This document shows positions 47,307 through 59,700 of a stretch of 64,000 nt of DNA, in pieces. Positions within the stretch are counted from its first letter, which is position 1; each line of letters starts with the position of its first letter. Source of the stretch: Branchiostoma floridae. Its lineage: Eukaryota; Chordata; Leptocardii; Amphioxiformes; Branchiostomatidae. A model generated the notes under the pieces. That model made no database searches. It was given only the letters and a program-made list of their open reading frames with translations, and was not told the DNA's origin. The position numbers were made by a program, and so were the translations under genes. The stretch covers positions 8,490,542 through 8,554,541 of the forward strand of contig NC_049982.1 in NCBI RefSeq assembly GCF_000003815.2, given 5' to 3'.

Positions 47307-48875
47307 GGTCTGAGGTCTTTTTGTTGCACAACAGGCAGTTGTTTATACGCATGCAGCGGGGTCAAACCAGGACAAACTGCGTTCCGGCTTATGACCTGTC
47401 GTAGAGAAGGCTGCGCAGAACGGATGCGCATAGAGCTCTGCGGTTCGACTGAAGGAGTGGCGCCATTTTCTTCTGTAGGGTCAAAGGTCAACAGGAGGGC
47501 GTGGCATGTCCCAGCTGTGGCGGGAGAGCCCTTGGATCAGGGATTATCAGGAAAAGGGGGATAGAAACGGTATTCTCATTTCTCCAAGCTTGTTTTGGAC
47601 GTCTTTTTAGGCCTTTCAATCGGGCTTTCTATTTTGTGAGATTTTCTTTTGTCCGTTTAATAGCTTTTGAAGTTTGGACGTCGCCAGAAAGAAAAGTTGA
47701 CAAATATGAAGTCATCAGATCGGAAAAGCGCCTAAAAAGACGACCAATCAAGCGTTTCTGGAAATAGTGACGATGACGAAAATATCACGACTAAATGAGT
47801 GGAGGGAAAATGCGAAACTACATCAAAATAAAAGCCATGAAAGAGAACGATCGAAGAATGAACCTTTTTTTTTAAAAACTTGAACATCGCTTTCCAAAAA
47901 AAGATGTTCTCTTTGCTTTTCCTTATCAATCCTTTATGTGTTTTTCCCTGTCGTCCTACGATTCAACCGGGATGTCGAAGAATTGTGGCGGCTGTGACAC
48001 AAAACAAACAAACAAAAAAGATAGCTCCATCAATGATTTAAGACCTTTTCCGTAATAACAAGAAGTCAATTTTGCAGCGGACACCAGGACGGTTATCGAA
48101 AGAATGCCCTCAGTTTACGATCGCACGACGGCGTTGAAGGCATTAAGGGCCCATTAAGTTGGTAGGAGTTTTCATTCTGGACTGTCCTTTACTTGATTTC
48201 CTTTGGACAGTGATAGATACATAGGGAGAAGCTAATACATATCTGGAGTGCGAAAGATGGAGGAAGAGCCACGTAACCGCACGAGTTCCCTATTGGCGCT
48301 GAAAAATCCTGAATGACAGCCTGAACTTTTTTTTGTAATCAGGGAAGACAGAAGAGAGACTTTGATACTGCAAATGTAAATGCACAAAAGTGTCAAATGT
48401 TTGGTTCACTTTGCCTGGCGTTACTTACTGACTATTCCCATAAAGTTTCAAATTGAATGTGTGTTGTACCTTTTCATGATCTCATAAGTAATATTTCCGC
48501 ATGGCTACTTTCATATTGAAAAGGTGACTAGATTCGGTGATGATACTAGTAACGTTAAGTAAAGATATTCGGCCAATGAGTCCAGTTATCATAACGTAGA
48601 TCAATTATGAATATTGAAAAAACGCCAAGGTTGCTTAGATGCCGAAGTAAGAAAATAATCCGCATTCTTGGTGATATCCATAATTTGTCATCCATGGTAA
48701 CGTTATCAGAGGATCTCAGAGTCTTATGACTGAAACTTGACTAGCTTAAGCTTTGCAGGCAATCACGAGGGTGTCCTTTGTTCAAACTGACCCAAGGACA
48801 ATGACTAAAAGTAAACAAATCAATTTTCTGCCTTTTTATCGACTTTCTGCGGTCCCAACGGTGGGTTGGGTGCGA
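47307..48875. other. Intergenic, nothing recognised
   Basis: Short ORFs without motifs. A GGCGCCATTTTCTTC context near 47460 is a YY1-like site on the minus strand but no exon follows. Confidence 0.3.
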
Positions 48876-49062
48876 CCGGAAGTTGGTTGACTCACGTGAC
48901 CTGAACGGTAATCCGACCCAACATGGCGGCGCAGGCCTGAGGCAACTCCTATCAGTCGTGTCAAATTTGCTCCGAAAAACTCTGTATCCAGAGCCTTGCC
49001 TTATCGGGAACGAAATCGTAGCGTGAGAGCAACAGTCGTGGATTGTGGACCGAGATTTTGAG
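48876..49062 (+). promoter_or_regulatory. TATA-less promoter and 5' UTR exon, probably of liprin-beta
   Basis: CCGGAAGT (ETS/GABP, 48876-48883), CACGTG (USF-type E-box, 48893-48898) and AACATGGCGGC (YY1-like, 48920-48930) stand in a G/C-richer island. A good donor (GAG|GTAGGT) at 49063 ends a non-coding exon that would splice to the acceptor at 56698-56699. Linking this exon to liprin-beta is inference from position and strand. The short ATG frame inside it ends within six codons. Confidence 0.55.
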
Positions 49063-52000
49063 GTAGGTTCCGTGTGTAGTTTCGGAGTACGGGCCCGAAT
49101 TCCAGACCTGAGTTTTGCGTCGGGAAGTTGCCGTGCAGTTTGATTGAAACTTCGCCAGGGAGGGCGGCCTGTTGAAATTATGTCGCACTCAGCACTGTTG
49201 TGCGCTGTCAGAGATGGGAAACAGGCCTCTCCTCGGCACGTTTCTCTGGTGTTTACCACCCAAAACTGTGTGTGGCACAAACGCGTGTATATTTAAGCTT
49301 CCTGGTAATGAATTACACGATGTTTACCGGATATAAAAGACGATTTTAATTGTAGTTGATCGAGTAAAAATATTCATGTTACTCTGTTATTGTGCTCACA
49401 AAGCTTCCGTCCCCTGTAGTACGGTATATCAGCATATCCGGCCCTCTACTCTAGCTGAGTCACACATACTTCTGTCTGGATATCTGGTGCTCCGGTACAT
49501 TCCCGGCCTCCCCAGGTCGCCCACATTAAACAACACGTATGTAGAAGCCGCAAGTTCACGGCCGGGCTCGGGATTGTTCCAATGTTGTGGTCTGGTAGAA
49601 CAATAAATCTGATAGAAGGGACAAAGGTGAATGAACTCCAGCAATGTAACGTTACATTCATTGTACGTACACTGTACATTTCGAGATTGGATTACAAATT
49701 CTTTGGAAAATGCTATGTACAACAACACTGTACAACCATTTTATTGTCATTTTTAAAATTCTCTTTTAGTTAAGTCTGTATCGTAAGGGAGAAATTTTAT
49801 TTAGAAATGGATAAGCAATGCCAAGCAGTTTCATAACAACAGTTCCAGATTGGCCCTTGCACTTTATGCTAATACAGCCATTAGATAAACATAGAGTATA
49901 GTACTAAATTCCTGAATTAGTTGTTATCAGTTGGGTGAGAACACACCTTTTGTTTGTCCAAATTAGAATATGAAAAGTAATGTATGGTCATGAGTGTTGA
50001 TTCTTACAGCAGCTTGATCATGTAATTCTAGTGCATTGTGAAAAGTGTCAAAAGGTACTGAACGATATTTATAGAAAAGTATGCAACAACAACAGATAAC
50101 AATCTCTCCAAGTAAGCAGCTATTTTGCTGTTGTTTATTTTGTTACCTTTTTTGTAAACTACTCTTAGAACTGCAAACTTATCCCTAAATGGTATTAAAA
50201 CTGACAGAAAATAACCTGGTTTAAGTTGTTTTGGGCTTAGCCCAACCACCCACTTGATACAGTTTCCACATGTTCATTTGGATGGCTTTCAAATTTGTAT
50301 AGGACATTGAATGACTCACACTTGTACTGTTGCATTTATGGATAGGGTTAGATACTAGCAATTTCTGCAAGCTTGCATGATGAAATGTGCCAAGATGATT
50401 CATCTCCAAATGAAGTGATCAATCAAACATGCCTACATGATGTTTGTATTCCAGTCCAGGCTGCTATGGTGCGAAACACATCATTGAGTATTTGCATTAC
50501 TGACAAGTTGCTTTCTTTGGTTCTTATTTCATTAAAGATAAGTGGGTCCTCAGAATTAAGTGTAGTCGCACAGGGTCTGGCAGTATTGATGGGATAATTG
50601 TGTAACCTGCGACCCCCAATGCATAACAAACATTCTGCTGTATAAGCCAGGACAAAAACTGGGGTTTGTTATCCCAGTGACCCTTGTAAGGTGTCTTGTT
50701 GATGGTTGTAAACAGTATTTCTACCTGTTCTTGTGTGTGCTGCTTCAGTTATCCTGTTAGAGTCGTTGAAGTGATTTGGAATCTTGTTGCTGTGGTCTGT
50801 GTTAAAGTGGCAAGCGACATTCTTGTGCGGCTCGTTGGCGTTGGGAATTCTTCATTGTGCGGGTCAGTGGTGCTGGGAATTTTTGGGTAACCCAAGTAAG
50901 GACAGTCTACTTCTGGTATTTAAAAAAGGACTGCTTAGAAAAGGCAGTGACAGTGGGGGTTCTAATTTGTCAGTTGTACCTTTTACAACCAATCATTAGT
51001 CATGCCAATCCTGTTTTGCTTCATTTTTAAGAATGTATTTAGGCAATAATTATGCCTTTTAGGTCATAATTTGTACTTTCCCATATCTGATATGCCAGCT
51101 GTTAAAATGTTCTGCAGTAACAGCTTTGAAATGGCTTTGTTTCAATTGTGGAGCTTTTGTTGTATGTTTCAGAGTGATCAATGATCATTTGAAAGGCTGA
51201 ACTATGACTGATATTATAAACGTTATCAGAAAAACACACATGTATCTCCAAGTCTACTGTAATATGGTTTTGGTGGTGGTATGTAGTATTCAATGATTAA
51301 ATGTTACACTCTAAGAAAGCCTCACCAACAATGTAAATCTGGAGGTTGACTGTCAGAAAAACATACTTTTTAGAAAACTTCATGATAACTACCTCCTAAC
51401 ATCTGCTTGGAGATTTGGGATATAGCTCTCTGACGCCAGGGGGAACAGGAAGACTGTGAAGTATTCTGGGAACATGACCTTGTCTGACCTTGGGATGTTT
51501 TGATGTTTGCCCGTCTAGTTTAGCATGTTTGTTTCCTGTCAGCTTTTCTTCAAGGACTTACTGTTGTAAAAACATTCATGTGTGCCCTTATGGCCATACC
51601 TGCCGTTTCACTAAGTGCTGGCTGTTTTTACCATATTAGAGTGTGTAAGATAGTAACCTTCGTTATGATATGGACAACCTTAAAATTTGAATGGGTTGCA
51701 CTGGTTAAATTATTGGTAAATGTTGGTTGAAATGACAGGAAAGTTTTTTTTAGAAACAACATAAAATATATCATTTTCTTGTGAACATCATTGCTGATGC
51801 TTAATTCATTTCAATTTATCAGGAGAGTAAAAGTCATAAAACTGATAGCCAATGATTTGTTTCTTTGTGACTTCTCAATTTGCTCCTTGGAACATTACCA
51901 CTAACAAGCCTCCTGTTCCAGTCATGATAATGTCCTACACACCTTGGTCTACGCTGTACATTCCTTTGATGACTTACTCGGTTGCCCCATACTTCTGACA

Positions 52001-53094
52001 ACTAGTTGGTCCCTATTTTAAATCCAAGATAGGATTTCTATGTTGTGTTTACCAAATTTTGAATGTGAAAACACTAAGCACAAGAAGTGCAAATGCGTCT
52101 CTTTCACCTTTGTTAGTGTTTGTAATGCTTTGCCTTTATCCTGTATAAAATTACTGTTATTTCAACATTTAACTCTTCTTATCAACATTTCATGGAGTGT
52201 TGTTCATGTTATTCTTTGCTGCATTACCACTTTGTAATTATAGAAATCAAACGTGTAGTGATGGAAGACAACTAATGGCTATGTAGGTTGGCTTTTACTG
52301 TAATGATACGCTGCAGTTGACACCAAGTGCCTTATTTTGTCAATACTTTTAATTAGCCTTTATTCTTTAGAAGTGGTGAATATGGAGTTGTTTAGCACGG
52401 CTTTCACTTAAGCCTGTTTTGTGGAGACTGGCCCCCAGCATTGTTGGAATTCTTTGTGGCTTTACTTTGGCGTCACTTTGTCCACAAGCCAAGAACAACA
52501 CAGAGGGGCTTTACACATGTGTACATGTCCCTGATGTGGGAGGGGGAGTGATGAGGAGGGTTGGAAAACCCTTGGTGACTGGATAGCTGAAATTTCAATG
52601 ACGCAGAAAAAGCCAGGATGAAAGAAATGTTGAGATGTTTGTGAGTGGTGTCTTGTTTATCGGAATGAGAGGCTACAGGAAGGGGATGTTTGTCAGGACG
52701 ACCTGTGTGCGTATGTTGTCATGGAAATGGGGCATGTCCACACCTGGTCAAATGTACTTACCTGCACAGGCAGCAAGTCAGGTGTGGTGGATCCCTCTCA
52801 CCTCTTAACATACCTGTGGGCCATGCCAAAGAAAACGTTTGGTTCCTGGGTGATGAAATATTTCAATGTTGAGAGAATCTGGTGTCCTAAAAGAAATCAT
52901 CCTAGTAAAAATACCAACTTCAACGTCAGAATCATTTGTTCGTATGTTTGACTGCAGTGCAGTCTATGCATGCGAAGAGTGTTAAAATTAGTCCAATGGG
53001 ATGCAAGTAAAAGCCTGTGGGATGTCTTGTGTCCAATTTTTTTGTCAGCCTAGGTAGGATGTAAAGATTTTATGTTAAACTTTTAGCCTGAGTA

Positions 53095-53252
53095 CTATCC
53101 TCCGTAGTCCGTAGTGACCGCTGGTTCAAATCTTTGGTGACCACTGGCTTTCATTCAAAATTTCAATACTTTTGCTAGCTAACCATGTAGGTCCAGACTC
53201 TGCAAGCAAAAGTATTGAGCCAGCGGTCACTACAGAGGATGGTACTCAGGCT
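53095..53252. mobile_element. 158-bp MITE with imperfect terminal inverted repeats
   Basis: AGCCTGAGTACTATCCTC at the left is mirrored at the right end, and GTAGTGACCGCTGG pairs with CCAGCGGTCACTAC. The pair AATACTTTTGC and GCAAAAGTATT extends the hairpin further in. The left arm also has a small internal duplication (CCGTAGTCCGTAG). Confidence 0.75.
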
Positions 53253-54050
53253 GTTTATGTTTCCTACTGAAGAATTGTTTATAACATTTTGTGTGGAGGT
53301 TGTGTTATATTTGCAGCATTGTAAAGACTGAGGACTGAAAACAGGAGTTTTCCTTGTTTCTGCCATGTAACAGATACCCCACTGTGACAAAATGAATGTG
53401 TACCTGTAATGAATATGGCCATGAGTGAAGTTGTCAAGAAGAAATATGTCCTGGTCTAGCCTGGCAGACATTACATCACAGTGTACATAGACCTGATGTT
53501 GGCCTCTTGTAACAGATTCAGTTTCTTACACTGGACTTCAGTCTGCAGGCAGTTCTTCTTGCTTCGTGGGAGATCTTTTCACATTTTCCTTCATGTATGT
53601 TTGGTGCCAGTGGTGATTTTCATTAGCCTGAGGTATGTCTAAGCTTGTATCTGTTCCAACTGTCCAAGGCTTCCACCCCTATAACTTGTAGCCTGTAGCT
53701 GAACAAGGATGGCTAGGTTTCCATTGTTGTATGTATATAAGGCCAAAGGAAGAAAGACTGTCTGCTATGCTGCAATGTTCCATTAGATTTGATTTGACAC
53801 ATCAGACAAGTCAATTGATGGATATGATTTTGAAGTGTGTGTTGACAACTGCAGAGGGGAATACTTTAATTTGCAAATTGCCAATCTGTCACTGACTTTT
53901 TGCAAAACAGTAGTAACTACATGTAGTAGTAGTACAGATAGTTTATGTATCTATTTTGATTCAACTGTACTTTTATTGGAGTTAAATGTATGCTGATTTT
54001 GCTGCTATGTATGGCTATATAGTATTTTGTAAACCTAGTTTTCTACATGA

Positions 54051-54137
54051 AGTAATTTTAATTACTTCATGTAATTACTTCAATGTAATTTTAATTACTT
54101 CATTTCAATCATTCATACAGAATGAATGATTGAAATG
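54051..54137. repeat. A/T-rich repeated GTAATTTTAATTACTTCAT and 16-bp palindrome
   Basis: The 19-base stretch occurs twice, and an exact inverted pair CATTTCAATCATTCAT (54101-54116) / 54122-54137 follows with a 5-base spacer. Confidence 0.75.
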
Positions 54138-54642
54138 CCATTGCTATCATTCAGTATCAACAAGAGCATTTACTGATTCTTTTACCCTCCCTTGGCAAAG
54201 TTTATGAACACCTGATCAGCAAGTTTAATTAGATCGCAGGAATGAGGGTTGGATATGGGCTACATCTCAGGGTTAGCCTTGTTTACATAGACGTGTGTCA
54301 GCAAACTTGGCAACAAACAGTGGAAACATGACAGCTTCTCTCTGCTTAGTCCAGGAACCAGCTGCTACCTCTTTCCTGCAAAATGGGGCCAAAAGCTGGT
54401 AGGGAAGTCAGCAGTGTCTATTGTGAACATTGTTTAGAGTGTAATGATTATGTAGAAACTATAATTGTCACCATCTATAAAGTATAAATGTTTAAATTTA
54501 CCAGCTAATTGCATGTGAGTGAGTAGTTCTGTATCGTAGGTAGGGCCCTTTATCTTCCGAAGTTCATGCAAAATTGTGTTGGAATGTGAAAGGCTGTTCA
54601 AGTGTGGGCATCGGAGGTAGGTATGGTTTGAGAATAGGCTAG

Positions 54643-54729
54643 TCACTTCTTTCTCTTTATCTCCATCTTGATATTTTCTCTGACTCAGTCAGAGAAAATA
54701 TCAAGATGGAGATAAAGAGAAAGAAGTGA
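54643..54729. repeat. Perfect palindrome, 43-bp arms, 1-base centre
   Basis: 54643-54685 and 54687-54729 are exact reverse complements around C54686. No mismatch is seen. Confidence 0.92.
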
Positions 54730-56761
54730 GCCCCCTGCCTAGAATCTTAATTGGTCAGGTCTCTGTACTGTCAGTTCTAATTTACCAACTGATGATCAAA
54801 CCATACAACTGCTGGGCTCAAGGAATGGAAGAGGGTAGCCCAGATGCCACCTCATCTGCACCCCCTGGTGCAGAAATGTTGGGGTACGCCGGTAGTTTAT
54901 GTTTGCGTTTTTCATGAACTGCGAACTTAAAAGTAAAAATAAAACCACCATGAACATTTATCCATTATAGTATGAGACTGTAGTCTATGGCCCTACTGCG
55001 AAGTTTAAACCACAGGGAATACTCCATTTTCCTGCTACTGCGATTGTAAATCCCTGCAAACTTTCTGCTGGGCCCAAGGAACAGAAGATGGTAGCCCAGA
55101 TGCCACCTTACCTGCACCCCCTGGTTTTCACAGATTAATCTGGAATAGTTAGGGTTTGTTGATTGGTTCCAGTCACTTGACCTCTGACATAGCCAGAAGA
55201 GAGGGGCCAGTGGAGGCTAGACCCCTCATGGTCTCCTGATCTTCCGTGTAATTGACAAGTTTTAGGTGGGTGTAAATATGCTGCCAGGTGAGATCTTTGC
55301 CATGTAACAGCTGTTTACCAGATGGTTTATATTTTGTATGTCATAAGTTTTTGCAACCTATGTTCTGTTATCAGAGAAATATTTTGGAAAATTCTCTCGG
55401 CTTCTCAGAAATTTTAGTGGTAATGGAAAGCAGACTGAACCCGGGGGTGTCCTCTTTGTAGGTTTAGATTTGGTACAAACTCACCATAAACAGAAAATGT
55501 TAATGTTTCTCGAACTGCATTGATTTTTGCAGGATACTGCCTGCTGAGGGTAAAGATGTTGATTGTGGAACGTTCTTTTAGTGTTAACTCCTAAGTATTA
55601 ACTTGTATGGTACAACTTGTGGAAAAGAAAGCAAATACTGTAAACTTGAATTGGTCACTACTGACTCCGGAAATGGTGCCAAGTTAGCTAAGTTTTGTTA
55701 CAGTGCCTGTGTCATTAGTTGTATAAATATGGCTCATGTGCTTACATTCCATGGTACTAGTATATCAGAGGTGACAGTGGTTTGTGCATGGGGTCCTCCA
55801 TTGCCAGCAATGGCCTTTAGTCTAGAGCTGCTTGTAATACATGACAGCGTGGCCAGAAATGCAAAAGTTGTCCAAAGTTTATTCACATTACTTTGTCACA
55901 GTGACATTCTATGTGTATATTGTAAAATGATACATACATGCATACACTTACAGATACAGGGAAAAGTAATTCAGGGATAGCAGGTTGTACATTTCTATAG
56001 AGGTAGGTTCACAAGTTCACAAGACTTTCTGATTGAGATGTGTTTGATTGTGTCACCTGTATGGCCTTGTGGGCAGATGTAACAACCTCCAGCTGACTGG
56101 AGGATGTGTATGGGGGTTTGCAGTTTCAGTCAGGATACACATATTGGCCATGACTCCTGCATCATTCTGCTGTTAAGTTTGAAAAGAGGGTTTTACGGTT
56201 AAGATATGGCAAAGGATTGTTTCTTTAAGCAGAGCCAGTTTGGGTTAGTGGTTAAGAGTTTATTTTTCCAGTAGAAAATGACCCCACCACAGCCTCTGAT
56301 AAGAGGGAATGTCTAGAATGTCTGCTTGTCAGTTAGAGATAAGTGGCATCCTCAGAAAGCCAGGGAAGTTGGTCCTCAGTGCAGACGATAATCTTACTAA
56401 GTGGGAAGGAGATATCAGTGCTGAGATTGTATCTCAGAAGAGTCTTACAAAGTCTTGATATGGAAGTGTGAGTTTGTACCACCCAGAAAGTTTCAGTGTT
56501 ACCATAGCATAGTCAATATTCTATGACTGTCTAACCATGAAACTTGACACCAACATTATAGTAAACATTATAATTACCCCCTGTTCTCACACCAAATTTA
56601 ATAACCTTGACAGCTTGTTCTATATCCAGTCCTTGTGATCATTTTGGTAATAATTCCTATGAACACTAATCTGTTCTGGTCTATTATTTTTTAATGCAGG
56701 TTTGGCTTCTCCACTTTGATGAGTAGCTGGTAACTGGGAAGTTTTGGTTTTAACTGTTGCC

Positions 56762-59700
56762 ATGACAACCAACATCGCCTCCACAAATATGACAACAGAC
56801 GCAAGCGAGATGCTGGCTGCGGCGCTGGAGCAAATGGACGGCATCATAGCCGGTAAGTGTGCATCCCTACCCTGTAGTGGAACAGTCCAACCTTTTGCTG
56901 CATCCCCTCATATAAGGAATGTTCCATTCCTGTTTGTAGGTACATGTATGGTAATAGATATAGTTATTTTTGTATGTTTTTCCTTAAATGTAGAAAATTA
57001 ATCAACAACTTGAGTTCAGAAGTGCTGATTGATTCCCTACCCAAAAGTTGCATGGTACAGTCCTGCATCGTGCCTGTAAATAACTGTTGTACACAGTAAA
57101 GTGGAGCAAACCACATTGTGAAAGGGGTGATAAAATGAGATCCATATATGAAGCTGGGTTAGTGGCAGGCTTCCCTCCCCTCTCATGATGACCCGTGGCT
57201 GCTTGATACAGAGAGGCAGACTAGTTAGTTTGCATGTTTTTCCTACGTGTTTCGTGGTGGCTTGCAGCACCTGCTTACCTCGCTAGGGCAGCGTCGTCGC
57301 GGTGGTGGGTAAGTATTGTGCCGTTTTGTCTCTCCTGTGAATCCACCTCCAGATTTTGTTGAAAAAGACCTAGCAATCGAGGAAAGCAAGCCGAAGACGG
57401 AAACCTCACCACCACCCTCGCCTAGCCCCGAGCCTTTGGACAATCAGGACAAACAGGAGGAAACCCCAAAAGTTAACTTGTCCGAACCCCTTGTGGAAAA
57501 CAACAACAACACCTCCTCCTCCCATACACCAGGTAGGGTGGCGTGGTACTGCTGTGCAGGTAATTTCTCTAACAGAACTCCCTGTGGTGGCTTCTCTTGG
57601 CCTGCCTTTGGGACTAGTCTATCAACACACACCCTCTAAATACAGCCTGATGTTTGTTTTGAACTTAATATGGAAGCTGTTTACACTTACAGTAGGTGGA
57701 GGGTAGTCTTACTACAAGGTATCACTGTGTCAGATGGAGGATGGTAGTTTGTACTGGCTCTGACAGCACAGACAACACCAACTGCATGGATCCATTCATT
57801 CATTGACTTATAAAGTAATGGGAGTCCCCCTGGCCCCTGGATATAGACCTGGGCCACCGCCAAGAAATATCTGCCTGGATTGACTTACCCCAATCCTCTG
57901 TACAGACTGGATTTAAGCTTTGTATGTTCAACGCATGGTTCCAAGGTTTTTTGACATGCTTTTCATTTTTGATGTGATTTTGATTATAATATTTTGATTA
58001 CCAGTAAATCTAACGCTGTAAAACTAATGAAGTTGCTTGCCCAAGTTATAACAGGTTCACATAATTGTCGATGTCTAATTGTGAATGATATTTTGACATA
58101 GACTGATTGATGACTTGTATCTTAATATTGTATACTTTATTAAGAAGAACTGAATATTGCATGTCGTGAGAAGTTGTATTGTGCAGCTGGAATTTTCATC
58201 AATATTATTCAAATGTAATTTCTCTCTTCTGTGGTATTGATATCAGTATGTAGACAATGATATTCAACAGTGTCTGTTACTGTTACCGTTGTTGTTAGTG
58301 TACATATGATTATGAGTCAGCAAGTCCTCCCATATGAGTGTGAGCAGAGGAAGCTGCTAGTATGGGGATGTTTGACACTGTGACAAACTGTTTTGACACT
58401 GTAACAGTCCCTTCAGAGGGCGGTCTCTCTAAAGTAAACTCACCCAGGCTCCCCCTGACCCTGTTGGCTGCCTACTGATTAGGTCAACAGATGGTATCTC
58501 CCTGTTGCCTCTGCCAGAAAATCATCATCAGGGCGACAAAATGCCTTTTCATGTTATTGTGACATTCAACAAGAATCTAGCAGGGACTACAGAATGATGT
58601 AGTATAAACTACATCAAGCTAGTGAAAATATTGTGATATCTGTGACAAGTGTAGAACATTTGGCAATTAGCGAAATAAAAGTTTGAAATTGTATTTTAAC
58701 CTTGAATCTTTACCTTGAAGCACAGCAAATCAAGGATGGCTCTGTTGTAACTACACTAACATAGGATGTGCCAAAAGTTAATTTGTGCACCCAGTTGGAG
58801 TTGGGCTAGAATAGAGTGGTACAGTCTGTCATACTTTTCTCTGGCACCGGAGTCCTCCTGTGGCTACAGTGATTGCTGATGCAGAATTCTCTGCTTTGTG
58901 ATTAAACCCAGAGAATTACAGAGTTTCATCTGTGGAAAGTGCCTGGCTTTGGTAGTGAAATTGCTTGCAGTTCATCATGTGACAGTCTTGTGTCCTTCTA
59001 GTCACCCCTTAGAGCTTGTGCCTGTGATGATACAGCTGTTTTATGTTGTATACATTTCAATTTATGTTCCTTTAAATTCTGGTAACAGTATGTTTCACTA
59101 GAGCTTGGGTCACATATAAATGTGTCGTGGATTATGTCCTGACGGTGCTAACATAGCCTTGATGTTTATGGTTCCCAGGTTCAAAGACGGAGTTCTTCAA
59201 CGGTGTCATCGAGCCTCGATCTCCGCAGTACACTGCTGAACCATCCAATGAGGTGCTGACGTTGTTGGATGGCGCCAAGTCATTACTGGAGACCATGGAA
59301 GAGAACGACCAGGACACCGTCATGTCACAGCTTCCTGAAGGCACGAGAAATTATCTAACGCAGTGGTTACGACCAAACAACTCCGAGACAAAGGTGCGTA
59401 CCTTGTGTGCTTTAGTGCCCAGAATTTGTACAATAGATGCAAGGATTTGTCACATAGTAATTAGTTGGACTGTATAGCTGTAACGTCAAGTTTCAGCATT
59501 TAGAATAGTTTGAATACAAATGCAAATGATCGGTTCACTGTTGTTCTATGTCTGATTTCTTCTTAGGATTTCATTTTATGTGCTTGTAAACAGCAGAGGT
59601 ATGAAAAAATCCTTTGAAAGCACAACTCAATCTGTTGAAACATATGATATACAGTTTCAAAATGGCAAAAGTCTAAAGTTATCCAGACGCCCCCTGGTAA

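Larger units (their letters stand above)
49063..56699. other. Long first intron of liprin-beta (or intergenic), no exon recognised
   Basis: About 7.6 kb of A/T-rich sequence with no coding pattern I can recognise on either strand. It carries a hairpin element at 53095-53252, repeats at 54051-54137 and a perfect palindrome at 54643-54729, listed separately. Confidence 0.4.

Noticed and set aside
48741-49280. 179-residue minus-strand ORF over the liprin-beta promoter
   Set aside because: No recognisable motif or good initiation context; it overlaps the probable promoter and 5' UTR exon antisense.
57268-57308. Possible 41-nt exon with TTGCAG acceptor and GTAAGT donor in liprin-beta
   Set aside because: It is open after the first exon, but its length shifts the phase so that the next exon would stop after a few codons.
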